In this document: one piece after another, positions 51,951-59,413 of the stretch
Numbering within the stretch: position 1 is the first letter of the stretch
How the letters are laid out: every line of letters starts with the position of its first letter
DNA from: CG2-30-58-95 sp964618215
GTDB lineage: Bacteria > Chloroflexota > Anaerolineae > Anaerolineales > Villigracilaceae
DNA length: 64,000 nt
Reading direction: 5' to 3'
Assembly (NCBI GenBank): GCA_964618215.1
Contig: CAZTZE010000008.1
Coordinates: forward strand, 37,636-101,635
The notes under the pieces: model-generated
What the model saw: the letters and a program-made list of their open reading frames with translations, nothing else
What the model was told of the DNA's origin: nothing
Database searches by the model: none
Position numbers and translations under genes: made by a program

Positions 51951-52379
51951 CTATTCCGGCAAAACTGCCAGCCCCGACTGCCTGCCAGCCCCGGCCAGTT
52001 GTCCATCGAAGGTCGCCAGGGTGACGGAAAAGCCAAGATTCTCTTGCCAGGTAAGCGCCGCCGCTAAATGCACCGCGTCGTAGCCGCGCAGGCCAAACTC
52101 GCAAGCCAGACGGTCGGCGCGGGCAACCAAGTCTTCGGTGACAGGCAAGCGTTGGAAGGAAAACCACTCACCACGAAATTCAACCAACGATTGATGTATC
52201 TCTTGTGGGGATATGGCGCGTAACCGTGAGGCACGCATAATTGCCGCTGCAACTTCAGCGCGTGTAACCAGCGTCATCCCAGTTATTTCTGCGGCGTCCA
52301 TCCAATCAAGTACGTCGTTGCTGCCTGCCTCCTCAACATAGCGCTTGACCAGGGCGCTTGCGTCCAGATACAGGTTCAT
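51951..52379 (-). CDS. PIN-domain toxin (VapC family)
   Basis: 142 aa. PIN acidic residues Asp6 (YLDASALVKRY), Glu42 (TRAEVAAAI), Asp101 (GLRGYDAVHLAAAL) and Asp125 (LATFDGQLA). VapC toxins are Mg-dependent RNases that cut tRNA or rRNA. The start overlaps the antitoxin stop by 4 bases. Confidence 0.9.
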   Translation of the reverse strand: MNLYLDASALVKRYVEEAGSNDVLDWMDAAEITGMTLVTRAEVAAAIMRASRLRAISPQEIHQSLVEFRGEWFSFQRLPVTEDLVARADRLACEFGLRGYDAVHLAAALTWQENLGFSVTLATFDGQLAGAGRQSGLAVLPE

Positions 52380-52651
52380 TCACGCATCTCGACGACAATG
52401 TCGGAGACAAGTTTATCGCTACGATTGACAGCGGGGGGCTTGATGCGTTTTAGTTTTTTTCCGTTCCATTCCACAAGCCCGGCTTTTACCAATTCCTTAG
52501 AGCGCTCAACGGCGCTCGTATGATCCGGGATGATACGCCCTACCGGCTTGCCATGGTCGGTGATGACAACAACTTGTCCTTCTCGCACCTGCCGCAAATA
52601 TTCGCTCAAGCGCGCTTTCAAGTCACGGACGCCAACGGTAACAACACTCAT
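52376..52651 (-). CDS. Phd/YefM-type antitoxin
   Basis: 91 aa. The N-terminal Phd fold (TVGVRDLKARLSEYLRQVRE, VVITDHGKPVGRIIP) binds DNA and dimerises; the C-terminal half (SKELVKAGLVEWNGKKLKRI) should wrap the toxin. Upstream AGGAG and a TATAAT box. Typical type II toxin-antitoxin operon that represses itself. Confidence 0.88.
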   Translation of the reverse strand: MSVVTVGVRDLKARLSEYLRQVREGQVVVITDHGKPVGRIIPDHTSAVERSKELVKAGLVEWNGKKLKRIKPPAVNRSDKLVSDIVVEMRE

Positions 52652-52664
52652 ATGAGACTCCTTT

Positions 52665-52692
52665 GTGACTACATTATACTATAAATGGTCAC
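52665..52692 (-). promoter_or_regulatory. Promoter and operator of the toxin-antitoxin pair
   Basis: A perfect TATAAT (minus strand, 52678-52673) lies inside an inverted repeat GTGAC (52665-52669)/GTCAC (52688-52692). No good -35 is seen. A dimeric antitoxin bound here would block RNA polymerase. Confidence 0.5.
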
Positions 52693-52711
52693 GTTTTTGC
52701 GCCCAGAAATC

Positions 52712-52730
52712 AAAAAGCCGCGCGCACGGC
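52712..52730 (-). terminator. Short terminator after obgE
   Basis: GCCG-tgcgcg-CGGC followed by TTTTTG on the minus strand. Short stem but a clean U-tract. It lies about 90 bases past the obgE stop, beyond the repeat array. Confidence 0.5.
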
Positions 52731-52734
52731 CTCT

Positions 52735-52815
52735 TGAAACAATCACTGAAAACTGATTACTGATCACTGATCACTAATCACTGATCACTGATCACTGTTC
52801 ACTGTTCACTGATCA
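52735..52815. repeat. TGATCAC heptamer array after obgE
   Basis: About eleven units of TGATCAC or close variants (CTGATTA, CTAATCA, CTGTTCA). It is the largest array of this family, also found in rsmH and murC. Each TGATCA is itself a palindrome. Confidence 0.88.
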
Positions 52816-52820
52816 CTGCT

Positions 52821-54086
52821 CTATTCCTGCCACTCCAACTCATACTCGCCGATATACACCGTATCCCCCTCCCTGAGGCCCGCCTTGCGCAGGGACTCGT
52901 CCACGCCGAGATGCTCCATCAGTTTCTGGAAGCGGCGCACCGAGCCGTCGTGTTCCCAGGGAGTCATGGCTGCGGCGCGCTCGATGCCTGCCCCGGAGAG
53001 ACGCCATTCGTGCGCGCCCTCGCGCTTGATCGTGAACTGGCGGCTGTCTTCTGCCGGGCGGTAGACCGGCAGGGGCGGCGCGGTCTCCTCCAGCGGCGGG
53101 GTTTTGGCTAATGCAGCCGCCGCTTCCAGCAGCAACTCGCGGACTCCCGTCCGCGCCAGGGCGGAGATGAGCGCCACATCCACCTTTTGTTTTTTGAATT
53201 TCGCCTTCAACTCTTTCCAGCGTTCCTGCACCTCGGGCTGGTCAATTTTATTCAGCGCGACGATCTGCGGCTTTTGGGCCAGGTTGGGGTCGAACAGCGC
53301 CAGCTCGCTGTTGATCTGCGAGAAATCCGCCAGCGGATCAGCGGAGAGGCCATCCAAAAGGTGGATCAGGACACGCGTCCGCTGGACGTGGCGCAGGAAG
53401 TCGTGTCCCAGCCCGGCGCCCTGGGATGCGCCCTCGATCAGGCCGGGGATGTCGGCCAGGACGACAGTCGTCTCCTCGTCCACGTTTGCCACGCCCAGGT
53501 TAGGTTCCAGCGTGGTAAATGGATAGGGCGCGATCTTCGGTTTGGCGTTGGTCAAAACCGAAAGCAGCGTGGACTTGCCCGCGTTGGGCACGCCGACAAT
53601 GCCGATGTCGGCGATGAGTTTGAGTTCCAGGCGCAGACGCTTTTCTTCGCCCGGCTCGCCCTTCTCCGCCGTGCGCGGGGCCTGGTTGGTCGAACTCTTG
53701 AAGTGGGGGTTGCCGCGCCCACCGCGCCCGCCCTTGCAGACCGTCAGCCGCTGGCCGGGGGTGGTCAGGTCGCCGAGCAAATCGCCTGTGAACGCAGCGT
53801 AGATCACCGTGCCGGGCGGGACCGGGACCACCAGATTTTCGGCGGACTTGCCGAACTTGTTGTTGGTGCCGCCGCCTTTGCCGTCTTCGGCAACGTAGCG
53901 GATGGTGTGACGGAAAGCCGCCAGCGTGTTGAGCGTGGGGCGGACTTCGAGGATGATATCCCCTCCCCTGCCGCCGTCGCCGCCATCCGGCCCGCCGCGC
54001 GGCACGTATTTCTCGCGGTGGAAATGCACCATGCCATCCCCACCCTTGCCGGACTGTACGAGAATTTCTGCCTGGTCTATGAACAT
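52821..54086 (-). CDS. obgE: GTPase ObgE/CgtA
   Basis: 421 aa. Glycine-rich Obg domain (GGPDGGDGGRGGDIILEV), G1 GVPNAGKST near residue 167, G3 DIPGLIEGA, G4 NKID and a C-terminal OCT domain (about 345-421). Late 50S ribosome assembly and stress control. It diverges from no close promoter; a large inverted repeat lies just upstream. Confidence 0.96.
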   Translation of the reverse strand: MFIDQAEILVQSGKGGDGMVHFHREKYVPRGGPDGGDGGRGGDIILEVRPTLNTLAAFRHTIRYVAEDGKGGGTNNKFGKSAENLVVPVPPGTVIYAAFTGDLLGDLTTPGQRLTVCKGGRGGRGNPHFKSSTNQAPRTAEKGEPGEEKRLRLELKLIADIGIVGVPNAGKSTLLSVLTNAKPKIAPYPFTTLEPNLGVANVDEETTVVLADIPGLIEGASQGAGLGHDFLRHVQRTRVLIHLLDGLSADPLADFSQINSELALFDPNLAQKPQIVALNKIDQPEVQERWKELKAKFKKQKVDVALISALARTGVRELLLEAAAALAKTPPLEETAPPLPVYRPAEDSRQFTIKREGAHEWRLSGAGIERAAAMTPWEHDGSVRRFQKLMEHLGVDESLRKAGLREGDTVYIGEYELEWQE

Positions 54087-54117
54087 ACTCTCTCTTTTCT
54101 TCTTTATCGAGATTGAG

Positions 54118-54209
54118 ACCTGACATGTCTCATCGTGGCGCGAGTCAATCGCAACTCATGCGTGGACAGCGGCGCGGGTTGGGAATGGCTTCGCGGAGAC
54201 ATGTCAGGT
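54118..54209. repeat. ACCTGACATGTCT inverted repeat
   Basis: Perfect 13-base arms, ACCTGACATGTCT (54118-54130) and AGACATGTCAGGT (54197-54209), with 66 bases between them. It fills the gap between obgE and the RhuM gene. It resembles the AGACTTCGGAAG elements in design: AGAC-palindrome-GTCT ends. Confidence 0.75.
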
Positions 54210-54213
54210 TTTA

Positions 54214-55206
54214 TCACCGCTTCCTGTGCTGGAGTTTCTTTACTTCCCTATCGAAATCGCTCTCAAATGACCGATCTTGCTTCACGCGGAATTTTTCATA
54301 TTCCTGCTCCGCCAATGTTTTGGCAATTTCATGGCTGACCCTGCCTGCGTTGTCCAGGATATCGTATTCGTTGAATTGCAAAAAAGCATCCAGTTTCTTG
54401 ACCCATTCCGTCATCTTCATGGGGATTTGACGCGCGGCCTGGTTTTCGGCGTAATCCAAATACATGCTGACAATTCGTTCCAATCCTTTGATCTCGTTTT
54501 CTTCCAAATAATTCTTTGCAATCGAAACATCGGATTTGAGAATTTTGCCTTTGGGCGCGTTTTTCCATGTAGCCAAACCCATGTGCGGTTTTTTTGCATT
54601 GGCGCGTTCCGCTATAATTTCAGAGGCAGTTTTGCCTGTAATTGCCCAGTGCAGTTTGTTCTGCACGGTCTTGAAAAACAACAGCGTGATTTCGGCGTCT
54701 TTATTGTAATCAATACTGCACTGCTGGTAAATGTCGGTGATCTTTTGGTAGAAACGGCGTTCGCTGGCGCGTATTTCTCGAATACGTTCCAGCAATTCGT
54801 CGAAATAATCCACGCCAAATCGCGTGCCTTGTTTGAGGAGTTCATCGTTTAACACAAACCCTTTGATGATAAATTCCCTGAGCGTTTGCGTTGCCCAAAT
54901 GCGGAATCGGGTAGCCTGCTCTGAATTGACACGATAGCCGACAGAAATAATCGCGTCCAGGTTATAGCAATTTGTCAGGTAATCTTTACCATCCTCGGCA
55001 GTTATTCGAATTTTTCGAATAACTGAATTTTCTTCCAATTCTCGGCTTTTGAATATCTCTTTGAGGTGGTAGTTGATCGTTGGGACTTCCACATCAAATA
55101 AATCTGCCAACTGCTTTTGTGTCAGCCAGACGGTTTCGCCTTGATAATAGACTGCAACCCTTTTATTTCCTTCGGGCGAAGTATATAGGATGATTTCATC
55201 GCTCAT
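54214..55206 (-). CDS. RhuM-family protein
   Basis: 330 aa from the ATG at 55206 with GGAAGG upstream. N-terminal wHTH-like part (ETVWLTQKQLADLFDVEVPTINYHLKEIF) as in RhuM/KilA-N-type proteins, then the RhuM core (YNLDAIISVGYRVNSEQATR, RIWATQTLREFIIKGFVLND) and a long helical C-terminus (WVKKLDAFLQFNEYDILDNA). Common in defence and mobile islands; function unproven. Its ribosome-binding site is made by the last codons of the R-M remnant, so it once followed an R-M gene directly. Confidence 0.88.
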   Translation of the reverse strand: MSDEIILYTSPEGNKRVAVYYQGETVWLTQKQLADLFDVEVPTINYHLKEIFKSRELEENSVIRKIRITAEDGKDYLTNCYNLDAIISVGYRVNSEQATRFRIWATQTLREFIIKGFVLNDELLKQGTRFGVDYFDELLERIREIRASERRFYQKITDIYQQCSIDYNKDAEITLLFFKTVQNKLHWAITGKTASEIIAERANAKKPHMGLATWKNAPKGKILKSDVSIAKNYLEENEIKGLERIVSMYLDYAENQAARQIPMKMTEWVKKLDAFLQFNEYDILDNAGRVSHEIAKTLAEQEYEKFRVKQDRSFESDFDREVKKLQHRKR

Positions 55207-55352
55207 TTTACCTTCCTTCCACAATCTTGACTTCCTCTTCCGTCAACCCATATAACTCATAGATCAACCCTTCAATGGACTTGTCCACTGACTCGACCTC
55301 CCGCCACAGCAAGCGACTTGTGCAACGCCAGCGTATGCTCGACGAGTTTCAC
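55207..55352 (-). pseudogene. Displaced 3' end of the R-M gene
   Basis: Minus-strand sequence matches the last ~55 codons of the R-M gene at 56029: VKLVEHTLALHKSLA in one frame, then, after a deletion of about 40 bases, EVESVDKSIEGLIYELYGLT and EEEVKIVEGR in another, ending at a TAA just before rhuM. Identity is about 80% by eye. The gene body is missing. Confidence 0.85.
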
Positions 55353-55362
55353 CATGCGGCAT

Positions 55363-56025
55363 TCAGACGACGGCACCGCCAGTTTGTGGCGGAGTGGAAA
55401 AGGCATCTGCGGCTTCGGCGATCTCCACTTGTCCCATCATTGTGAATTTCTTATTGCCAGAGACTCGTAGTTGCCAGTAATAAACATCTTCGTGATTCAC
55501 AACGGCAAGGGCTTCCACTGATATGTTGTGTGGTCTCTGAAGCGCGAGCATCTCATCTCGAATCTTCTTCGCTGGACCCTTAGGATTCTTGGGAAAACCA
55601 ATTTGCTGACCATTCAGGAACCAAAGCAAAAACATCACAAAGTCGCGCCAGTTTTCGCGGTAGTCAAATAGTATTATTGGCAATCCATTGTCGTGGAAGA
55701 GGTTCATGAGTTCAGATCTTAGCCGTGGAAAGCCGATTATTCGGGATATCTCTCTCGTAATGTCAGTCCTTGTTGGATTGAAGTTCTCTGCTAGAACGCG
55801 GGTAATATCCCGGAGTACCTCAAAACAGACAATTGACCTGTCAAGCGTAGAATGAACGATCCAGTCGGCGTAGAACGCAGCTACATAGTATCTTTCAGGA
55901 GCGTCAGCCGTTTCGATCAAATGCCGAGCCTGCACCATGAGAAAACAGACATCCTCGCGATTCATTCGTGCATCAGACTGCTCAAGTCTGTGAAACCATT
56001 CCTCAATGCGGTAACGTGCATTCAT
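55363..56025 (-). CDS. Unknown 220-aa protein next to the R-M gene
   Basis: 220 aa. It starts 3 bases after the R-M stop, so it is surely co-translated. Mixed alpha/beta with YRIEEWFHRLEQSDARMNRE, RYYVAAFYADWIVHSTLDRS, a hydrophobic NWRDFVMFLLWFLNGQQIGF and DVYYWQLRVSGNKKFTMMG. No motif of a nuclease, methylase or ATPase is visible. Its place inside an R-M/RhuM cluster suggests a defence accessory (inference). It is the cargo between the two copies of the R-M 3' end. Confidence 0.7.
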   Translation of the reverse strand: MNARYRIEEWFHRLEQSDARMNREDVCFLMVQARHLIETADAPERYYVAAFYADWIVHSTLDRSIVCFEVLRDITRVLAENFNPTRTDITREISRIIGFPRLRSELMNLFHDNGLPIILFDYRENWRDFVMFLLWFLNGQQIGFPKNPKGPAKKIRDEMLALQRPHNISVEALAVVNHEDVYYWQLRVSGNKKFTMMGQVEIAEAADAFSTPPQTGGAVV

Positions 56026-56028
56026 AGA

Positions 56029-58875
56029 CTATTCTCCCTCCACAATCCTAATCTCTTCCTCGCTCAGCCCATACAACTCATAGACCAATCCATCAATGGA
56101 CTTGTCCACTGACTCGACCTCGCGTGTGAGACGATCTGCCTCCTGCGGATTCTGCATGGATGCGAGACTCTTGTGCAACGCCAGCATCCGCTCCACCAGC
56201 GAGACCATTTTGTCGTGACGTTCTTTGAGTAAATCTTCTTGGGGAAATGGTAAAGACAATACGTCTTTAATCGTGACTTGCGGAAAGTCATCTTTTACCG
56301 CTTGTGTTACTTGCTTTATATACAAAAACGACAATAGTTTGCTGTTCAAAACTGCAAGCAGTATTTTTCCGTTTATCCCTTGCGGAAGTATCGAATATAG
56401 ATTTTTATTGGTAATAAAGGTTTGGTCGGTCAAACAAGCCATTAATCTTTGCTGGCGATTAACAAGACGGCGTAATAGGACACGCTCACTTTCAAACCAA
56501 ATAGTTTCTTTTGGTCTTTCTTTTAGGTTTTCCCCAAACTCAACCCATCTTTCAATTTTCAAATTAATTCGGTAGCGGTAAACATCGCCTTCAAAATAGC
56601 GATAATCTTTTTCAGAATTCTTTTTGTTATGCAATAAATCTAAATCAAATAAAACACCCCGACGCATAATAACCACGTCGTTCAGTGTTCTTGCGCTAGT
56701 CTTTTTTATACGATCAAGAATTTCCAAAGTCTCTGGATCAAGCACAAATTTGTTTCCATCAGTTTTACCCCAATCTTTTTGCGAAACAAGTTTGTAATCT
56801 CTGATATCCATTGTCTCTATTTTTTCCCGCTTGGCATAAGAGTATGTTTTTACACTATGCCTATCACTTGCTTTCAAGTTTTCGATTACAAAGATTAGTG
56901 TGTCAATATATGCGTCCTTGAATATATCAAAAGGCAACAATACCAAGTTTTCAATTTGGCAGTTAAGCAAGTGAAAACGGAGTGTAGTGTATTGAGGTCC
57001 TCCAGTCCAGCCCGATGGAACAATAAATGATATGCGCCCTTTTTCTTTTGAAACAGAAAGGGCTTTTTCCATGAAGCAAGTGTAAACGTCTTTAGTTGCG
57101 CTAAATGTTTTGTAAATCTTGCTGAAATATAAATCATCTTCACGAGTGAAGGACGCGCCATACGGCGGATTCCCAATCACCGCATCGAACCCACCCTGCG
57201 CGAACACTTCGGGGAAAGCCGCTTTCCAATCAAAGGCATTGACGCGGGCGCGTTCTTCTTCATCCACCAGCAACTGACCATCCCAGTAATCCGTCCCGAT
57301 CAACGAATTGCCGCATTGAATGTTCTTTCCCAAATCAGGCAGGATGCGCTCATCCAGCATGGACAACTGCCCAGGGTCTTCGATCACCTTCAAGAGCAGG
57401 GAAAGTTTCGTCACTTCCACCGCCTGCGCGTCAATGTCTACGCCGAAGATGTTGTTGAGCAAAATTTCTTTCTTCTTCGCGGTGGTAAGTTTCCAGCCAT
57501 CTTTGGATTGATAAATAACTGCGTCTTTTCCCTTCGCCCATTTCTCGGGGTCATGCTCGCTGTACCACTTCAAATACCACTCCAATAAGTATTGAAATGC
57601 ACCGAGCAGGAACGTCCCCGAACCGCAGGCGGGGTCAAGGATTTTCAATAACGCCGCTTCCTTCGGCGTCATCCCAATCCCTGCTCTCTTCTCTCTACTC
57701 TCTATTCCCTTCTCTCCATTCAATAACTTGCCCAATGTATTCGATACGATGTAATCCACGATAAACGTCGGCGTGTAATACACCCCGCCCGCCTTGCGCA
57801 CTTCGGGCTTCTCCTCCACCTTCGCCTGGTGTCCCGCCGTGAGACGGATCACCTTGCCGAGAAACTGCTCGTAGATCTGCCCCAAAATATCCGCAGGGAT
57901 TACCGAGAACACGTACGGCGCGGGATAATATAAATCCTTGAGGATGTCCTTCAAGACCTTATCGTCCACATCCAAATGTGGTGTGAACGTATCCGCGTGC
58001 CCGCGTCCTTTTTCAACCTTGAAGTGGAACAAGCCAGAGTTGTAACGTTTATCCGCGTGCTCGAACAACTTCTTTAGTTCACCATAAATATTTTCGCGCT
58101 TGGATATATCCTGCAATTGATTTTCGGATTCAAAGCCGCGATCCTCGCAAATCCGCAGGAAGACGATTCGGTCAATGATCATCTGGACGGCGAAATTCAA
58201 ATCCCGTTCATTCTCGACCCTCGGCCTGTTTCGCAGCGCCAAGTTTTTCGCCAGCGCCTCGCGCCAGCCCTCTATCTCGGCGAGGAAGGCATCGTCCACT
58301 TCGGTGGTGCCTTTCTTCTTCGCGGCGCTGTTGGCGAACGCATCGAACTTGCCCTGCATTACCGCGTCATGTGAAAAAATGGACGCGATCTCATCCCACT
58401 TCTCGACGTAATCCTTGTAGCCCAGCAACAGCACGCGCCCCGTCCGCACTTTGTCCGCAGGCGTGGGCTTGCTTCGACATTCATACACCGCGAACTCTTC
58501 GAAGTCCGTCAGGATCCCAAGCGGCAATTTCGCCGACCACACATAACGGCGCAGTTGAAATGCAAACTCTGGATTGGTCTCTATGTTGACCGAAGGCTTC
58601 TTCGCCTCCACAAAAAACTTGCGCTCGCGTCCCACCTTGAAGGCGTAATCGGGCGCCTTCTTCACTCCTTCCACTTCCAGCGAATCCTCGTGGATGACGT
58701 GCTTGTATTCTTCGGCATTGCCTTGTTTGTTGAGCACGTCCCAGCCCAACGCCTCGAAGAACGGATTCAAGAACTCGTTCCGCAACTGCGTCTCGTTATA
58801 CTTTCCCGCCAGATACGCGTCACGATGTTGACCAAATCGTTCCACAAGTTGTTTGATGATTTCAGGCGCAGGCAT
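56029..58875 (-). CDS. Type IIG-like restriction-modification enzyme
   Basis: 948 aa from ATG 58875 with GGAGAAA upstream. N-terminal nuclease with PDYAFKVGRERKFFVEAKKP (PD-ExK type, residues about 75-95), a helical linker, an N6-adenine methylase with motif I DPACGSGTFL near 415 and NPPYG near 570, and a C-terminal target-recognition half ending DKSIDGLVYELYGLSEEEIR. A single chain that methylates and cuts DNA. A repeat insert (GEKGIESREKRAGIG) lies just before motif I. The C-terminal half is AT-richer than the N-terminal half, which may reflect exchange of the recognition domain. Confidence 0.88.
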   Translation of the reverse strand: MPAPEIIKQLVERFGQHRDAYLAGKYNETQLRNEFLNPFFEALGWDVLNKQGNAEEYKHVIHEDSLEVEGVKKAPDYAFKVGRERKFFVEAKKPSVNIETNPEFAFQLRRYVWSAKLPLGILTDFEEFAVYECRSKPTPADKVRTGRVLLLGYKDYVEKWDEIASIFSHDAVMQGKFDAFANSAAKKKGTTEVDDAFLAEIEGWREALAKNLALRNRPRVENERDLNFAVQMIIDRIVFLRICEDRGFESENQLQDISKRENIYGELKKLFEHADKRYNSGLFHFKVEKGRGHADTFTPHLDVDDKVLKDILKDLYYPAPYVFSVIPADILGQIYEQFLGKVIRLTAGHQAKVEEKPEVRKAGGVYYTPTFIVDYIVSNTLGKLLNGEKGIESREKRAGIGMTPKEAALLKILDPACGSGTFLLGAFQYLLEWYLKWYSEHDPEKWAKGKDAVIYQSKDGWKLTTAKKKEILLNNIFGVDIDAQAVEVTKLSLLLKVIEDPGQLSMLDERILPDLGKNIQCGNSLIGTDYWDGQLLVDEEERARVNAFDWKAAFPEVFAQGGFDAVIGNPPYGASFTREDDLYFSKIYKTFSATKDVYTCFMEKALSVSKEKGRISFIVPSGWTGGPQYTTLRFHLLNCQIENLVLLPFDIFKDAYIDTLIFVIENLKASDRHSVKTYSYAKREKIETMDIRDYKLVSQKDWGKTDGNKFVLDPETLEILDRIKKTSARTLNDVVIMRRGVLFDLDLLHNKKNSEKDYRYFEGDVYRYRINLKIERWVEFGENLKERPKETIWFESERVLLRRLVNRQQRLMACLTDQTFITNKNLYSILPQGINGKILLAVLNSKLLSFLYIKQVTQAVKDDFPQVTIKDVLSLPFPQEDLLKERHDKMVSLVERMLALHKSLASMQNPQEADRLTREVESVDKSIDGLVYELYGLSEEEIRIVEGE
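57681..57718. repeat. AGAGAGT/AGAGAGA heptamers in the R-M gene
   Basis: On the minus strand GGAGAGA-AGGGAAT-AGAGAGT-AGAGAGA-AGAGAGC. It gives EKGIESREKRAG in frame between the conserved YYTPTFIVDYIV block and methylase motif I. Confidence 0.75.
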
Positions 58876-58903
58876 GTGAATTTCTCCATAAAAGGATACC
58901 CCT

Positions 58904-58909
58904 ATTATA
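58904..58909 (-). promoter_or_regulatory. -10 box of the R-M gene
   Basis: A perfect TATAAT 28 bases before the start codon. No clear -35; an imperfect hairpin (ACCGG ... CCGGT, about 58917-58950) lies where it would be and might bind a regulator. Confidence 0.45.
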
Positions 58910-58952
58910 GAACAAAACCGGCTGGTGAGCAGATGCTCGCCAACCGGTTCTT

Positions 58953-59067
58953 TGACTATCAAACCACCAAACTAACCAACTATTCGACTACCTCTTCCCA
59001 AACTTCCCCTTCAAAATAGCCTCCAGCGTGGGCTGGCCGATTTCCTGCAATTCGTAGCGCACGCTCT
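58953..59067 (-). pseudogene. Displaced 3' end of the cDPGS-like gene with its flank
   Basis: Minus strand reads VRYELQEIGQPTLEAILKGK, FGKR, stop; the intact gene ends VRYELQEIGQPTLEDILKGK, FGKK, stop. Of about 77 bases, 7 differ (about 91% identity). Similarity continues past the stop through a TAGTTGG-type heptamer tract into a shared TGATAGTC. There is no gene body. Confidence 0.88.
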
Positions 59068-59079
59068 GGCAGAGAATTG

Positions 59080-59094
59080 TGCTATACTCGAATC
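59080..59094 (+). promoter_or_regulatory. Extended -10 promoter of the small gene, leaderless layout
   Basis: TGC-TATACT (59080-59088) is a full extended -10. Six bases later comes the ATG (59095), so the transcript should begin at or beside the start codon. There is no Shine-Dalgarno sequence. Confidence 0.6.
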
Positions 59095-59319
59095 ATGATG
59101 AACACACAAGCAATGACTCCTCAACAAATCCGCGAAGCGGGTATGACAGTGCTTTCCCGAGAACTGGGCGTAGTGGGGATGATCCGCTTTATGCAGCAGT
59201 TTGAAATGGGACAGGGCGATTATTCCAAAGACCGCCACCAGTGGCTGGACCAGTACAGCGTGGATGATATTGCCCGGATGGTGCGCGAGAGAAAGTCAAC
59301 CTACAGGCAAAAGAAATGA
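59095..59319 (+). CDS. Small protein, possible antitoxin-like family
   Basis: 74 aa (MMNTQAMTPQQIREAGMTVL start). Mostly helical: SRELGVVGMIRFMQQFEMGQ, then GDYSKDRHQWLDQYSVDDIA and a basic tail RERKSTYRQKK. From memory, similar short proteins occur in cyanobacteria and Chloroflexota, often next to toxin-like genes, but I cannot name the family. Own promoter and own terminator; it is the only plus-strand gene in this stretch. Confidence 0.7.
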   Translation: MMNTQAMTPQQIREAGMTVLSRELGVVGMIRFMQQFEMGQGDYSKDRHQWLDQYSVDDIARMVRERKSTYRQKK

Positions 59320-59333
59320 TACCCTTGCAGATA

Positions 59334-59363
59334 AAAAAGGACTGGCGCAAACCAGTCCTTTTT
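59334..59363 (+). terminator. Terminator of the small gene
   Basis: Perfect 12-base stem AAAAAGGACTGG / CCAGTCCTTTTT with a 6-base loop, then GT. Works on both strands. Confidence 0.9.
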
Positions 59364-59413
59364 GTAACGCTACCCCTGACTATCCGACTATCAGACCAAT
59401 GATTATCTAACTA

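Noticed and set aside
52735..52815. Possible iteron-type origin or CRISPR
   Set aside because: Contiguous heptamers without spacers; the same family lies inside rsmH and murC, and no dnaA or rep gene is near.
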